From Propionibacteriales bacterium (lineage in GTDB: Bacteria; Actinomycetota; Actinomycetes; Propionibacteriales; Nocardioidaceae), in the NCBI GenBank assembly GCA_026392465.1, contig JAPLCA010000038.1, forward strand, positions 1-64,000: 64,000 bases of DNA, in the 5' to 3' direction. The notes below the pieces were generated by a model. It made no database searches. It saw only the letters and a list, made by a program, of their open reading frames with translations, and was not told the origin of the DNA. The position numbers and the translations under genes were made by a program. Below, piece after piece: positions 10,961-19,594 of this stretch (the stretch's first letter is position 1; each line of letters opens with the position of its first letter).

Positions 10961-11809
10961 ATGAGCGACGAACTCGGACCCACCGGACGCCCCGCGCCCG
11001 ACTTCCCCGAGCCGTCACCGCGCCAGGGCGGCCGACCCGCGCAGATCATCGCGATGTGCAACCAGAAGGGCGGCGTCGGCAAGACGACGACCACCATCAA
11101 CCTGGGTGCGGCGCTGGTCGAGGCGGGACGGCGGGTGCTGCTGCTCGACTTCGACCCGCAGGGCTCGCTGACGGTCGGGCTGGGCTTCAACGCCCACGAC
11201 CTCGAGCAGTCGATCTACCACGTGCTGATGGACCGCGAGCTGACGCTCAAGGACATCGTCCTCGAGACGTCGGTGCCGGGCCTCGACCTCGTGCCCGCCA
11301 ACATCGACCTCTCCGCTGCCGAGATGCGTCTCGTGACCGAGGTCGGCCGCGAGCAGGTGCTCGCCCGCGCGCTGCACCCCGTGCTGCACGACTACGACGT
11401 CGTGCTCATCGACTGCCAGCCGTCGCTGGGCCTGCTCACCGTGAACGCCCTGACGGCTGCCGACGGCGTGATCATCCCGCTGGAGTGCGAGTACTTCGCG
11501 CTGCGCGGCGTGGCGCTGCTCAAGGAGACGATCGAGAAGGTCCGCGACCGCACCAACTTCGACCTGCGCATCATCGGCCTGCTCGGCACGATGTACGACG
11601 GTCGCACGCTGCACGGCCGTGAGGTGCTGCAGACGCTGGTGCAGGGCTGGGGCGACCTCGTCTTCCACACCGTCATCCGACGCACCGTCAAGTTCTCCGA
11701 CGCGACGGTCGCCGGCGTGCCGATCACCGAGTACGCCGCCAGCTCGCCGGGAGCCGACGCGTACCGCCAGCTCGCCCGGGAGGTGCTGCACCGATGCCCC
11801 GACGCGTGA
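10961..11809 (+). CDS. ParA/Soj family ATPase
   Basis: A 282-residue Walker-type ATPase. The deviant Walker A motif CNQKGGVGKTTTTINLG is near residues 33-49, with LLLDFDPQGSL (motif A') and VVLIDCQPSLGLLT (Walker B) following. In actinobacteria this is the second, non-ori-linked ParA paralogue that is always next to scpA-scpB, so it is thought to help chromosome segregation alongside the condensin; it has no parB beside it. An N-terminal extension rich in Pro (TGRPAPDFPEPSPRQ) precedes the domain. It overlaps the next small gene by four bases (GTGA at 11806-11809). Confidence 0.9.
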   Translation: MSDELGPTGRPAPDFPEPSPRQGGRPAQIIAMCNQKGGVGKTTTTINLGAALVEAGRRVLLLDFDPQGSLTVGLGFNAHDLEQSIYHVLMDRELTLKDIVLETSVPGLDLVPANIDLSAAEMRLVTEVGREQVLARALHPVLHDYDVVLIDCQPSLGLLTVNALTAADGVIIPLECEYFALRGVALLKETIEKVRDRTNFDLRIIGLLGTMYDGRTLHGREVLQTLVQGWGDLVFHTVIRRTVKFSDATVAGVPITEYAASSPGADAYRQLAREVLHRCPDA

Positions 11810-12162
11810 GCATGCCCGGGGCGGACGAGCTGTTCCGTCCCACGGCGCCCTCCGCCCGCTCGCGCCGCCCCGCACCCGACCCGAGCGTCGAGCCGGACCA
11901 GGCCGAGCAGGAGCCCGCCGGGTCCGCTGCTCCCGCGGCACCGCGCGACAGCGGACGCATCAAGCACGACGAGAAGATGACGGTCTACGTCACGAGCGAG
12001 GAGCTGCTGGCGATCGAGCAGGCCCGGCTCCAGCTGCGCAGCAGCGTGCGGCGCAACGTCGACCGCGGACGCCTGGTGCGGGCCGCGATCGCCCTGGCGC
12101 TGGAGGACCTCGAGACCCGCGGCGACGACAGCGACCTCGCCCGGCGGCTCGGCTCGGCATGA
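11806..12162 (+). CDS. Conserved small protein between parA and scpA, unknown
   Basis: A 118-residue protein of unknown function starting at GTG 11806 (overlapping the parA stop as GTGA); ATG 11794 is an alternative start. Residues 1-50 are low-complexity and disordered (Pro, Ala, Ser, Glu). The C-terminal 60 residues are ordered: KMTVYVTSEELLAIEQARLQ, then RRNVDRGRLVRAAIALALED. A strand followed by two helices with this charge pattern resembles a ribbon-helix-helix DNA-binding domain (compare ParG/CopG partners of ParA), which would suit a ParA neighbour, but this is inference from pattern. It is coupled on both sides (ATGA overlap with scpA). Confidence 0.65.
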   Translation: MSMPGADELFRPTAPSARSRRPAPDPSVEPDQAEQEPAGSAAPAAPRDSGRIKHDEKMTVYVTSEELLAIEQARLQLRSSVRRNVDRGRLVRAAIALALEDLETRGDDSDLARRLGSA

Positions 12163-13019
12163 GCCTGTCGGCCGACGACACGCAGGCCACGGAGGCGGAC
12201 GGCTTCCGCGTCGACGTCGGGGTCTTCGACGGCCCCTTCGACCTCCTGCTGTCGCTCATCTCCAAGCACCAGCTCGACATCACCGAGGTGGCGCTGTCGA
12301 CCGTGACGACGGAGTTCATCGCCTACGTCCGCGAGCTCGGTGGCGACCTGGAGCAGACGACGCAGTTCCTCGTCGTCGCCGCCACGCTCCTCGACCTCAA
12401 GACGGCCCGGCTGCTGCCGCAGGCCGACGTCGAGGACGAGGAGGACCTCGCCCTGCTGGAGGCGCGCGACCTGCTGTTCGCCCGGCTCATGCAGTACCGC
12501 GCCTTCAAGCAGGTGGCGAGCTTCCTCGCCGACCGCCTCGCGACGGAGGGGAAGCGCTACCCGCGCCAGGTGGGGCTCGAGCCGCGGTTCGCCGCGCTGC
12601 TGCCCGAGGTGGTCTTCTCGATCGGCCCCGACGAGCTGGCGGCTCTCGCCGCCCGGGCGCTGCAGCCGAGGCCCGAGCCCGTGCTGTCGCTCGCGCACCT
12701 GCACGCCCCGACCGTGAGCGTGCGGGAGCAGGCGCACCTCGTCGTCGACCGGCTGCGCCGCGAGCGCACCACCACCTTCCGCGCGCTGACCGCCGACGCT
12801 GACCTCATGACGACCGTGGCGCGCTTCCTCGCCCTGCTCGAGCTGTTCCGGGAGGGTGTCGTCGGCTTCGACCAGGCCAGCCCGCTCGGCGACCTGCACC
12901 TGCGCTGGACCGGCGGTGACGACGACGTCGACATCGACGTCGGCGACGAGTTCGACGGTCACACCGCCGACGACGGGATCACCCCCGCCCTGACCATCCC
13001 GGAGGACGACGATGCCTGA
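12159..13019 (+). CDS. scpA: Segregation and condensation protein A
   Basis: A 286-residue kleisin of the SMC-ScpAB condensin. The N-terminal signature FDGPFDLLLSLISKHQLDI (residues about 21-40) and the conserved LVVAATLLDLKTARLLP helix are clear; a winged-helix C-terminal domain ends before the acidic tail. It bridges the SMC heads and recruits ScpB to compact and segregate the chromosome. The start ATG 12159 overlaps the previous stop, and the end overlaps scpB by eight bases, consistent with stoichiometric expression. Confidence 0.95.
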   Translation: MSLSADDTQATEADGFRVDVGVFDGPFDLLLSLISKHQLDITEVALSTVTTEFIAYVRELGGDLEQTTQFLVVAATLLDLKTARLLPQADVEDEEDLALLEARDLLFARLMQYRAFKQVASFLADRLATEGKRYPRQVGLEPRFAALLPEVVFSIGPDELAALAARALQPRPEPVLSLAHLHAPTVSVREQAHLVVDRLRRERTTTFRALTADADLMTTVARFLALLELFREGVVGFDQASPLGDLHLRWTGGDDDVDIDVGDEFDGHTADDGITPALTIPEDDDA

Positions 13020-13836
13020 CGCCACGCCCGACGCGAGCACCACCGAGGCGCCCGTCGACGAGACGGCACCCCCTGAACAGGAGACGGGCGGGCAGGAGAC
13101 GGGCGACCAGGAAGGGCCCACGGACGGGTCGCTCCGTGGCCCGCACGAGCTGGAGCTCGAGCTGCTCGCGCTGCGGCCGGCGCTGGAGGCGGTGCTGATG
13201 GTCGCCGACCAGCCCCTCGACCACCTGACCCTCGCCCAGGCCGTGGGCCACCCGCCCGTGGAGGTGCAGGCCGCCCTCTCCGAGCTGGCGGCGGAGTACG
13301 CCGAGCAGGGACGCGGCTTCGAGCTGCGCCACGTCGGTGGCGGCTGGCGCTACTTCACGCGCGAGGCCTTCGCGCCGGCCGTCGAGCGGTTCGTGCTCGA
13401 CGGGCAGCAGGCCCGGCTCACCCAGGCGGCGCTCGAGACGCTGGCCGTGGTCGCGTACCGCCAGCCCGTGAGCCGTTCGCGGATCTCGGCGATCCGCGGG
13501 GTCAACGTCGACGGCGTGGTGCGCACGCTGGTCACGCGCGGACTCCTGGAGGAGGCCGGCACCGACCCCGAGAGCGGGGCGCACCTGTACCGGACCAGCA
13601 GCTACTTCCTCGAGCGGATGGGGCTCGCGTCGCTCGCGGAGCTGCCCGACATCGCACCCATGCTGCCGGACATCGAGGACATGGAGGACGACCTCGTGCC
13701 CCCGGGCGTCTCCGACGACGCGACGGCCGAGGTCGCCGACGGACTCGACACCGACGACCCAGGATCGTCCGCTCCCGGCTCGTCCACCCCAGACTCGCCC
13801 ACCCCGGGTCCGACCGAGGGGGAGGGGACCGCGTGA
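13012..13836 (+). CDS. scpB: Segregation and condensation protein B
   Basis: A 274-residue ScpB with two winged-helix domains (residues about 45-190). Landmarks are LRPALEAVLMVADQPLD, the second-domain VVAYRQPVSRSRISAIRGVN and TRGLLEEAGTDPESG. It carries unusually long low-complexity ends: an acidic Thr/Glu/Gly-rich N-terminus (about 45 residues) and a Ser/Pro/Asp-rich C-terminus. It dimerises and binds ScpA in the SMC complex. It overlaps scpA by eight bases and rluB by four (GTGA). Confidence 0.95.
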   Translation: MPDATPDASTTEAPVDETAPPEQETGGQETGDQEGPTDGSLRGPHELELELLALRPALEAVLMVADQPLDHLTLAQAVGHPPVEVQAALSELAAEYAEQGRGFELRHVGGGWRYFTREAFAPAVERFVLDGQQARLTQAALETLAVVAYRQPVSRSRISAIRGVNVDGVVRTLVTRGLLEEAGTDPESGAHLYRTSSYFLERMGLASLAELPDIAPMLPDIEDMEDDLVPPGVSDDATAEVADGLDTDDPGSSAPGSSTPDSPTPGPTEGEGTA

Positions 13837-14567
13837 GCGACGCCGAGGGCATCCGCCTGCAGAAGGTGCTCGCCCAGGCCGGGGTCGGCAGCCGTCGCCG
13901 CTGCGAGGAGCTGATGGCGACCGGCCGGGTCGAGGTCAACGGCGAGGTCGTCACCCAGATGGGCATCCGGGTCGACCCGCACACCGACCTCGTGCGGGTC
14001 GACGGTCGGCGCATCCCGCCACCGTCGGACCACGCCTACCTCGTGCTCAACAAGCCGCGCGGTGTCGTCTCGTCGATGGCCGACGAGCAGGGTCGCCGCG
14101 ACCTGACGGAGTTCGTGGCCGGACGCGACGAGCGCCTGTTCCACGTGGGCCGTCTCGACACCGACACCTCGGGCCTGCTGCTGCTCACCAACGACGGCGA
14201 CCTCGCCCACCGGCTCGCGCACCCGTCGTACGAGTTCACCAAGACCTACGTCGCCCTCGTCGACGGTGCGGTCGGCGATGCGGTGGGCCGTCGGCTGCGC
14301 GACGGCATCGAGCTCGAGGACGGGCCGGCCGCCGTCGACCGCTTCGTGGTGAAGGACCGTTCCCGCGGTCGCTCGCTCGTCGAGCTCGACCTGCACATGG
14401 GGCGCAACCGGATCGTGCGACGCATGCTCGCTGCGGTCGGCCACCCGGTCGTGGAGCTGACACGCACGACCTTCGGCCCGATCCACCTCGGCGGCCTCGG
14501 GGTGGGACGCTCGCGCGAGCTGACCCGCGAGGAGCTGGGGGACCTGTTCGATAGCGTGTCCGCATGA
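13833..14567 (+). CDS. rluB: 23S rRNA pseudouridine synthase RluB type
   Basis: A 244-residue RsuA/RluB-family enzyme. An N-terminal S4 domain (LQKVLAQAGVGSRRRCEELM, residues about 7-60) precedes the catalytic domain; the catalytic Asp is in GRLDTDTSGLLLLTNDGD, followed by FTKTYVALVDG and LHMGRNRIVRRM. It would isomerise a uridine near position 2605 of 23S rRNA. The gene matches Rv1711 in the conserved order, immediately after scpB, with GTG start overlap. Confidence 0.92.
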   Translation: MSDAEGIRLQKVLAQAGVGSRRRCEELMATGRVEVNGEVVTQMGIRVDPHTDLVRVDGRRIPPPSDHAYLVLNKPRGVVSSMADEQGRRDLTEFVAGRDERLFHVGRLDTDTSGLLLLTNDGDLAHRLAHPSYEFTKTYVALVDGAVGDAVGRRLRDGIELEDGPAAVDRFVVKDRSRGRSLVELDLHMGRNRIVRRMLAAVGHPVVELTRTTFGPIHLGGLGVGRSRELTREELGDLFDSVSA

Positions 14568-15616
14568 CGTCGCTGCCCCCGACCCTCGTCGTCGGGTGCG
14601 GCCTCATCGGCACCTCGGTGGCGCTCGCGCTGCGCGAGCACGGCATCGACGTCCACCTGAGCGACCGCGACCCCGAGCACGTCGCCGCCGCCGTCGAGCG
14701 GGGGGCAGGCAGTGCCGAGCCGGTGCACGACCCGGCGCTCGTGGTCGTCGCGGTGCCCCCACGGGCCACCGCCGCCGCCGTGCGGGAGGCGCTCGAGACC
14801 TACCCCGCCGCCGTCGTCACCGACGTCGCGAGCGTCAAGGGCAGCGTCGCGCGCGAGGTCGCCGGGGGAGCCGGCCTCGACCGCTACGTGGGCAGCCACC
14901 CGATGGCCGGGAGCGAGCGCTCCGGACCGCTGGCGGCCTCGGCGCGGCTGTTCGAGGGACGACCCTGGGTCATCACGCCCGCGGCCGGCGCCACCGACGC
15001 GGCCGTGCGGCTGGTCGAGGAGGTCGCCGTGATGCTGGGCGCCGTGCCCACCGTGATGGACGCCGACACGCACGACCGTGCCGTCGCGCTCGTGTCGCAC
15101 GTGCCGCAGGTGCTGTCGACGCTGACCGCCGCACGCCTCGTGGACGCACCGCCCGCGCACCTCGCCCTCGCGGGTCAGGGGCTGCGCGACGTCACCCGGG
15201 TGGCCGGCAGCGACCCCGCGCTCTGGCGCGACATCATCACCACGAACGCCGCCGAGATCGGCGCCGTCCTCACGGCCGTGCGCGACGACCTCGACACCCT
15301 GATCGACGCGCTGCGCGACCGCGACGTGGTCGGCGGCGTGCTCGAGGCCGGTCGCGTCGGCACCCGAGCCATCCCCGGCAAGCACGGCGGCGAGCCCGTC
15401 GAGCTGGTCGTCGTCAACGTGCAGGTGCCCGACACCCCCGGGGCGCTGTCCCGGCTGTTCGCCCACGTGGGCGAGTCGGGCGTCAACATCGAGGACCTGC
15501 GCATCGACCACGAGCTCGGTCGCCCGGTGGGACTCGTCGAGATCGCGGTCGCCGCCGACCGTGCCGACGAGCTCGTCGCCCGGCTCACCGAACGCGCCTG
15601 GTCGGCCTACCGTTGA
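14564..15616 (+). CDS. tyrA: Prephenate dehydrogenase
   Basis: A 350-residue NAD(P)-dependent dehydrogenase making 4-hydroxyphenylpyruvate for tyrosine synthesis. The Rossmann motif VVGCGLIGTSVALALREHG is at residues about 9-27; the catalytic SHPMAGSE box and a conserved TPTVMDADTHDRAVALVSH-like stretch follow. The C-terminus carries an ACT domain (VQVPDTPGALSRLFAHVGES and DLRIDHELG), which typically gives feedback inhibition by tyrosine. It is not in the M. tuberculosis version of the block but is placed between rluB and cmk in several other actinobacteria. ATG overlaps the rluB stop. Confidence 0.93.
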   Translation: MTSLPPTLVVGCGLIGTSVALALREHGIDVHLSDRDPEHVAAAVERGAGSAEPVHDPALVVVAVPPRATAAAVREALETYPAAVVTDVASVKGSVAREVAGGAGLDRYVGSHPMAGSERSGPLAASARLFEGRPWVITPAAGATDAAVRLVEEVAVMLGAVPTVMDADTHDRAVALVSHVPQVLSTLTAARLVDAPPAHLALAGQGLRDVTRVAGSDPALWRDIITTNAAEIGAVLTAVRDDLDTLIDALRDRDVVGGVLEAGRVGTRAIPGKHGGEPVELVVVNVQVPDTPGALSRLFAHVGESGVNIEDLRIDHELGRPVGLVEIAVAADRADELVARLTERAWSAYR

Positions 15617-15651
15617 TCCGTCCGTCCACCCCCTCCGAGGAGCCAGCACCT

Positions 15652-16323
15652 GTGAGCACCCCCTTCGTCGTCGCCGTCGACGGTCCGTCCGGATCGGGCA
15701 AGTCCAGCACCGCGCGGGGCGTGGCCACGCGCCTGTCGCTGGCCTACCTCGACACGGGCGCGATGTACCGCGCGGTCACGTGGGCGCTGCTGCAGCGTGG
15801 CACCGACCTCGGCGACCCCGCCGCCATCGCGCGTGACGCGGTCGACCTGCGGCTGGAGTCGGGCACCGACCCGCAGGCGCCCACCATCGCCGTCGACGGC
15901 ACCGACGTCTCCGAGGCCGTCCGGGAGGACGACGTGAACGCGCACGTGAGCCCGGTGGCGGCAGTGCCGGAGGTGCGCAGCATGCTCGTCGACCAGCAGC
16001 GCGCGATCATCACCGAGGCCGCGTACGGCATCGTCGTGGAGGGTCGCGACATCGGGTCGACGGTGGCCCCTGACGCCCCGGTGAAGGTGTTCCTCGTCGC
16101 CGACGCGCAGGCGCGTGCCGCACGTCGCGCCGCGGAGCGGGGCGGGGCCGACGAGGCCGCGACCGCCGCGTCGCTGGCCGCCCGCGACGCCATCGACTCC
16201 ACCCGCGCCACGTCGCCGCTGACCCGCGCCGACGGCGCCGTGCAGATCGACGGCACCCACCTGACCCTCGACGAGGTCGTCGACGCGGTGGTGCAGCTGG
16301 TCGAGGAGGCCCGGACGACGTGA
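15652..16323 (+). CDS. cmk: Cytidylate kinase
   Basis: A 223-residue (d)CMP kinase. The P-loop VAVDGPSGSGKSSTARG is at residues about 7-23, followed by AYLDTGAMYRAVTW, the GRDIGSTV motif and LVADAQARAARRAAER (lid). It phosphorylates CMP and dCMP for RNA and DNA precursor supply. The GTG at 15652, six bases after GGAGCC, was chosen; an upstream TTG at 15613 would add a non-conserved tail. The stop overlaps plsC by four bases. Confidence 0.95.
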   Translation: MSTPFVVAVDGPSGSGKSSTARGVATRLSLAYLDTGAMYRAVTWALLQRGTDLGDPAAIARDAVDLRLESGTDPQAPTIAVDGTDVSEAVREDDVNAHVSPVAAVPEVRSMLVDQQRAIITEAAYGIVVEGRDIGSTVAPDAPVKVFLVADAQARAARRAAERGGADEAATAASLAARDAIDSTRATSPLTRADGAVQIDGTHLTLDEVVDAVVQLVEEARTT

Positions 16324-17042
16324 CCGAGCCCCTGGTCGGCGCCGGAGCCCCGGCGTACGCGCCGCGTGCCCTGCCGGAGGCAGGACTGCGGTCGCTGCGC
16401 CCGGCCGTGCGCCGCTACGTCGACCGACAGTGGGACGTGCGTCAGCGCGGCGCGCACCACGTGCCCGTCGCGGGCCCGGTCATCCTCGCCAGCAACCACG
16501 TGGGGTGGCTCGACGGCCCGCTGCTCATCCTGTGCGCCCCGCGCCACGCGCACGCGCTCGTCAAGCGGGAGGCCTTCGAGGGTCGCACGGCCCGGGTCCT
16601 GCGCCTCGCCGGACAGATCCCGGTGCGGCGGGAGGAGCGCGACGTCGGTGCCCTGCGCACGGCGGCCGGTGCCCTCGCGGCCGGCCAGTGCGTCGTCGTG
16701 TACCCGGAGGGCCAGCGCGGCGCGGGTGACGTGCGGCGGACCAAGGACGGCGTCGCCTGGCTCGCGATGGTCTCCGGCGCGCCCGTCGTGCCGGTGGCGC
16801 TGTTCGGCACGCGGGCACCGGGCGGGCACCCGGAGAGCAGGCCCGCGCGGGGCGCGCGCATCGACGTCGTCTACGGTGAACCCTTACGGATCGCGCCCGT
16901 TCCGTGGCCCCGCACCCGGGCCCACGTGGCCGAGGTCGGGCGCCGGATCACCGATCACCTGCGGCACCACGTCGAGTGGGCCGCGGACACCGGGCACCTG
17001 CAGCTGCCCGGCCCCCTGCCCGAAGGAACTGCCGATGTCTGA
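16320..17042 (+). CDS. 1-acylglycerol-3-phosphate acyltransferase family protein
   Basis: A 240-residue PlsC-domain acyltransferase. The catalytic HX4D box is NHVGWLD near residues 58-64; motif II is around VKREAFEG, motif III is VVYPEGQRG and motif IV is VPVALFG. It would transfer an acyl chain to a lysophospholipid at the cytoplasmic face of the membrane; there is no obvious transmembrane helix, so it is probably peripheral. The gene sits between cmk and der, with GTG overlapping the cmk stop and the C-terminus overlapping der by eight bases, an arrangement common outside mycobacteria. Confidence 0.88.
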   Translation: MTEPLVGAGAPAYAPRALPEAGLRSLRPAVRRYVDRQWDVRQRGAHHVPVAGPVILASNHVGWLDGPLLILCAPRHAHALVKREAFEGRTARVLRLAGQIPVRREERDVGALRTAAGALAAGQCVVVYPEGQRGAGDVRRTKDGVAWLAMVSGAPVVPVALFGTRAPGGHPESRPARGARIDVVYGEPLRIAPVPWPRTRAHVAEVGRRITDHLRHHVEWAADTGHLQLPGPLPEGTADV

Positions 17043-18381
17043 GTCCACCGCGCCGCGCGGCGACGCGCCCCTGCCCGTCCTGGCGGTCATCGGACGGCCC
17101 AACGTCGGCAAGTCGACGCTCGTCAACCGCATCATCGGCCGCCGCGAGGCCGTCGTCGAGGACGTCCCCGGCGTCACCCGCGACCGCGTGCCCTACGACG
17201 CGGAGTGGAACGGCAAGGCCTTCACCGTGGTCGACACCGGCGGCTGGGACCCCGACGCGCGCGGGCTCGCGGAGCGGATCGCCGCGCAGGCCGAGGTGGC
17301 CGTGCAGGCTGCCGACGCCGTCCTGTTCGTCGTCGACGCCACGGTCGGCATCACCGACGCCGACGAGGCGGTCGTGCGGATCCTGCGCGCGGCGAAGAAG
17401 CCCGTGGTCCTCGCGGCCAACAAGGTCGACGACCAACGGGGCGAGCTCGAGGCGGCGTCGCTCTGGAACCTGGGGCTCGGCGAGCCGTACCCCGTGTCCG
17501 CGCTGCACGGTCGCGGCAGCGGCGACATGCTCGACGCCGTCCTCGCCGCCCTGCCCGACGCGCCCGAGGAGCGGGAGTCCGAGATCGGCGGTCCGCGCCG
17601 GGTCGCCATCGTCGGCAAGCCCAACGTGGGCAAGTCGAGCCTGCTGAACCAGCTTGCGGGGGAGTACCGGGTCGTCGTCGACGACGCGTCCGGCACGACC
17701 GTCGACCCCGTCGACGAGCTCGTGGAGCTGGGCGGACGCGAGTGGCGGTTCATCGACACCGCCGGCATCCGCCGCCGGGTCCGCGAGGCCTCGGGGCACG
17801 AGTACTACGCGAGCCTGCGCACGTCGACGGCCATCGAGAGGGCCGAGGTGGCCGTCGTCATCGTCGACGCGAGCATGCCGTTCACCGAGCAGGACATCCG
17901 CATCGTGTCCTCGGTCGCCGAGACCGGCCGCGCCCTCGTCGTCGCGTTCAACAAGTGGGACAAGGTCGACGAGGAGCGCCGCTACTACCTGGAGCGCGAG
18001 ATCGAGCGCGAGCTCGTGCAGGTGCAGTGGGCGCCGCGCATCAACATCGCCGCCCGCACCGGCTGGCACGTCGACCGGCTCGTGCGCGCGCTCGACGCCG
18101 CCCTCGAGGGCTGGGAGACGCGCATCGGCACGGGCGCGCTGAACTCCTTCCTCGGTCGGCTCGTCGCCGAGCACCCGCACCCCGTGCGGGGCGGCAAGCA
18201 GGCCAAGATCCTCTTCGGCACGCAGGCCTCGACCGCTCCGCCGACGTTCATCCTCTTCACGTCGGGGAAGCTGGAGGCGGGCTACGTGCGCTTCGTCGAG
18301 CGTCGGCTGCGCGAGGAGTTCGGCTTCGTCGGCACGCCGATCCACATCCAGCAGCGTCCGCGCGAGAAGCGCAAGCGCTGA
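17035..18381 (+). CDS. der: Ribosome-associated GTPase Der (EngA)
   Basis: A 448-residue GTPase with two tandem G domains. The first has [13 protein letters not shown] (about residues 19-31), DTGGWD and NKVD; the second has [22 protein letters not shown] and NKWD. The C-terminal KH-like domain ends in a basic tail ([10 protein letters not shown]). Der assists 50S subunit maturation. The ATG at 17035 follows a GAAGGA-type ribosome-binding site; the longer open frame upstream overlaps plsC and is not coding. It is the last conserved gene of the block (Rv1713). Confidence 0.95.
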   Translation: MSESTAPRGDAPLPVLAVIGRPNVGKSTLVNRIIGRREAVVEDVPGVTRDRVPYDAEWNGKAFTVVDTGGWDPDARGLAERIAAQAEVAVQAADAVLFVVDATVGITDADEAVVRILRAAKKPVVLAANKVDDQRGELEAASLWNLGLGEPYPVSALHGRGSGDMLDAVLAALPDAPEERESEIGGPRRVAIVGKPNVGKSSLLNQLAGEYRVVVDDASGTTVDPVDELVELGGREWRFIDTAGIRRRVREASGHEYYASLRTSTAIERAEVAVVIVDASMPFTEQDIRIVSSVAETGRALVVAFNKWDKVDEERRYYLEREIERELVQVQWAPRINIAARTGWHVDRLVRALDAALEGWETRIGTGALNSFLGRLVAEHPHPVRGGKQAKILFGTQASTAPPTFILFTSGKLEAGYVRFVERRLREEFGFVGTPIHIQQRPREKRKR

Positions 18382-18393
18382 CGGGACGGGCTC

Positions 18394-19314
18394 GTGCCGC
18401 CGCGTTCGCCCCTGCCGCCCCGCCACGGGCTCGGCGCGGCCTGGGTGCGCACGCCCGACCACGACCGCACGCGGCCGTCGCCCGCCCCGACCATGGGCGC
18501 GTGGCTGCGCCAGAAGCTGCCCGAGCGGGTCGGCGTCGAGGAGCTGCTCGCCGAGGGTCGGTTCGTGCTCGACGACGGGACGCCGCTCACGGGTGAGGAG
18601 CCCTACCGTCCGCACACGTTCGTGTGGTTCCACCGCGCGCTGCGTGACGAGCCGGAGGTCCCGGGCACGATCGACGTGCTGCACGAGGACGAGCGGCTGC
18701 TGGTGGTCGACAAGCCGCCGTTCCTGGCCACGATCCCGCGCGGACGGCACGTGCGCCAGAGCGTCACCGTGCGGCTGCGCGACAGCCTCGACCTGCCCGA
18801 GCTGACGCCCGCGCACCGTCTGGACCGCGTGACGTCGGGCGTGCTGGTGCTGGTGAAGGAACGGCGGTGGCGCGGCGCCTACCAGCAGCTGTTCGCCGAG
18901 CGCGCGATGCGCAAGACGTACCTGGCGCTCGCGCCGTTCGACCCGTCCCTGGAGCTGCCGAGGACCGTGCGCGACCACGTGCGCAAGGACCGGGGGACCC
19001 TGCGCGCCGAGGTCGTGCCGGACGCCCCCGTGAACGCGGTGACGCACGTCGAGCTGCAGGAGGTCCGCGGCGAGGAGGCCGTCTACCGCCTCCGCCCCGA
19101 GACCGGTCGCACCCACCAGCTGCGCCTGCACCTCTGCGGGCTCGGCGTGCCGATCGTCGGGGACCCGCTGTACCCCGACGTGCTCGACGTCGCGGTCGAC
19201 GACATGACCACCCCGTTGCAGCTCCTGGCCCACGAGCTCGCCTTCACCGACCCCGTCGACGACGCTCCGCGTCGCTTCACGAGCCGCCGGGCCCTGCCCC
19301 TCGCGAGCGCCTGA
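18394..19314 (+). CDS. RluA-family pseudouridine synthase
   Basis: A 306-residue RluA-type enzyme without an S4 domain. The catalytic motif is AHRLDRVTSGVLVLVK (Asp of HRLD, about residue 144), preceded by LLVVDKPPFLATIPRG and followed by KTYLALAP and GRTHQLRLHLCGLG. The substrate, rRNA or tRNA, cannot be named from sequence. GTG start 12 bases after der; the first 40 residues are Pro/Arg-rich and weakly conserved, so a later start is possible (for example Met34). It is the last protein gene before the tRNA and the ICE. Confidence 0.88.
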   Translation: MPPRSPLPPRHGLGAAWVRTPDHDRTRPSPAPTMGAWLRQKLPERVGVEELLAEGRFVLDDGTPLTGEEPYRPHTFVWFHRALRDEPEVPGTIDVLHEDERLLVVDKPPFLATIPRGRHVRQSVTVRLRDSLDLPELTPAHRLDRVTSGVLVLVKERRWRGAYQQLFAERAMRKTYLALAPFDPSLELPRTVRDHVRKDRGTLRAEVVPDAPVNAVTHVELQEVRGEEAVYRLRPETGRTHQLRLHLCGLGVPIVGDPLYPDVLDVAVDDMTTPLQLLAHELAFTDPVDDAPRRFTSRRALPLASA

Positions 19315-19345
19315 GGCCAGGTGGGGCCGCGGCGAGCGCGTACGG

Positions 19346-19351
19346 TAGGCT
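19346..19351 (+). promoter_or_regulatory. Putative -10 element (TAGGCT) of the tRNA-Pro locus
   Basis: TAGGCT lies 14 bases before the first tRNA-like sequence, in the gap after the pseudouridine synthase gene, and matches the TANNNT -10 pattern that commonly precedes actinobacterial tRNA genes. No other promoter candidate is evident before the functional tRNA at 19456. Confidence 0.4.
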
Positions 19352-19364
19352 GGCTCAGGTTGTT

Positions 19365-19403
19365 CGGGCTGTAGCGCAGCTTGGTAGCGCACCTGACTGG
19401 GGG
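19365..19403 (+). pseudogene. 5' half of a tRNA-Pro, decayed copy
   Basis: These 39 bases match the first 39 bases of the intact tRNA-Pro 91 bases downstream with one difference (position 9, A instead of G). They include the 5' acceptor strand CGGGCTG, the D-arm and the anticodon GGG. After the anticodon loop the sequence departs (TTAAGGGG and onward): there is no 3' anticodon stem, no TTCAAAT T-loop and no matching acceptor 3' strand, so it cannot fold as a tRNA. It is probably the leftover of an older integration or recombination at this locus. Confidence 0.75.
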
Positions 19404-19455
19404 TTAAGGGGTTTACCCCTCCCGGACGGCCCAGAACAACTGAAAATCCATGCCA

Positions 19456-19529
19456 CGGGCTGTGGCGCAGCTTGGTAGCGCACCTGACTGGGGGTCAGGG
19501 GGTCGCAGGTTCAAATCCTGTCAGCCCGA
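19456..19529 (+). tRNA. tRNA-Pro (anticodon GGG)
   Basis: A complete 74-base cloverleaf. The acceptor CGGGCTG (19456-19462) pairs with CAGCCCG (19522-19528), discriminator A at 19529. The D-stem is GCGC/GCGC, the anticodon stem CCTGA/TCAGG encloses the loop CTGGGGG with anticodon GGG, and the T-arm is GCAGG-TTCAAAT-CCTGT. CCA is not encoded. The 3' half is the attachment site of the downstream ICE and is restored by the element, so the gene remains functional in the integrated state. Confidence 0.95.
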
Positions 19530-19532
19530 CGT
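19488..19532 (+). repeat. attL: 45-bp core repeat in the tRNA-Pro 3' half
   Basis: This 45-bp stretch, from the anticodon loop to three bases past the tRNA end, recurs without mismatch at 55947-55991 and with two mismatches at 60803-60847, all in the same orientation. The integrase gene lies right beside it. That is the standard picture of an element inserted in the 3' end of a tRNA gene. Confidence 0.92.
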
Positions 19533-19534
19533 AA

Positions 19535-19569
19535 AAGCCCAGGTGAGAGTAGGTTTCTCACCTGGGCTT
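19535..19569 (+). terminator. Hairpin directly after tRNA-Pro
   Basis: A perfect 14-bp stem, AAGCCCAGGTGAGA at 19535-19548 and its complement at 19556-19569, with a 7-base loop, starting five bases after the tRNA end. Followed by CTTCTT. It lies inside the ICE, so the element supplies a terminator for the tRNA it occupies; it also insulates the integrase gene that converges on it. Confidence 0.75.
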
Positions 19570-19594
19570 CTTCATGTTCAGGGGTCGTTTTCCG

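Noticed and set aside
19365-19440. A second functional tRNA upstream of tRNA-Pro
   Set aside because: It lacks the 3' anticodon stem strand, the T-arm and a matching 3' acceptor strand; only the 5' half is tRNA-like.
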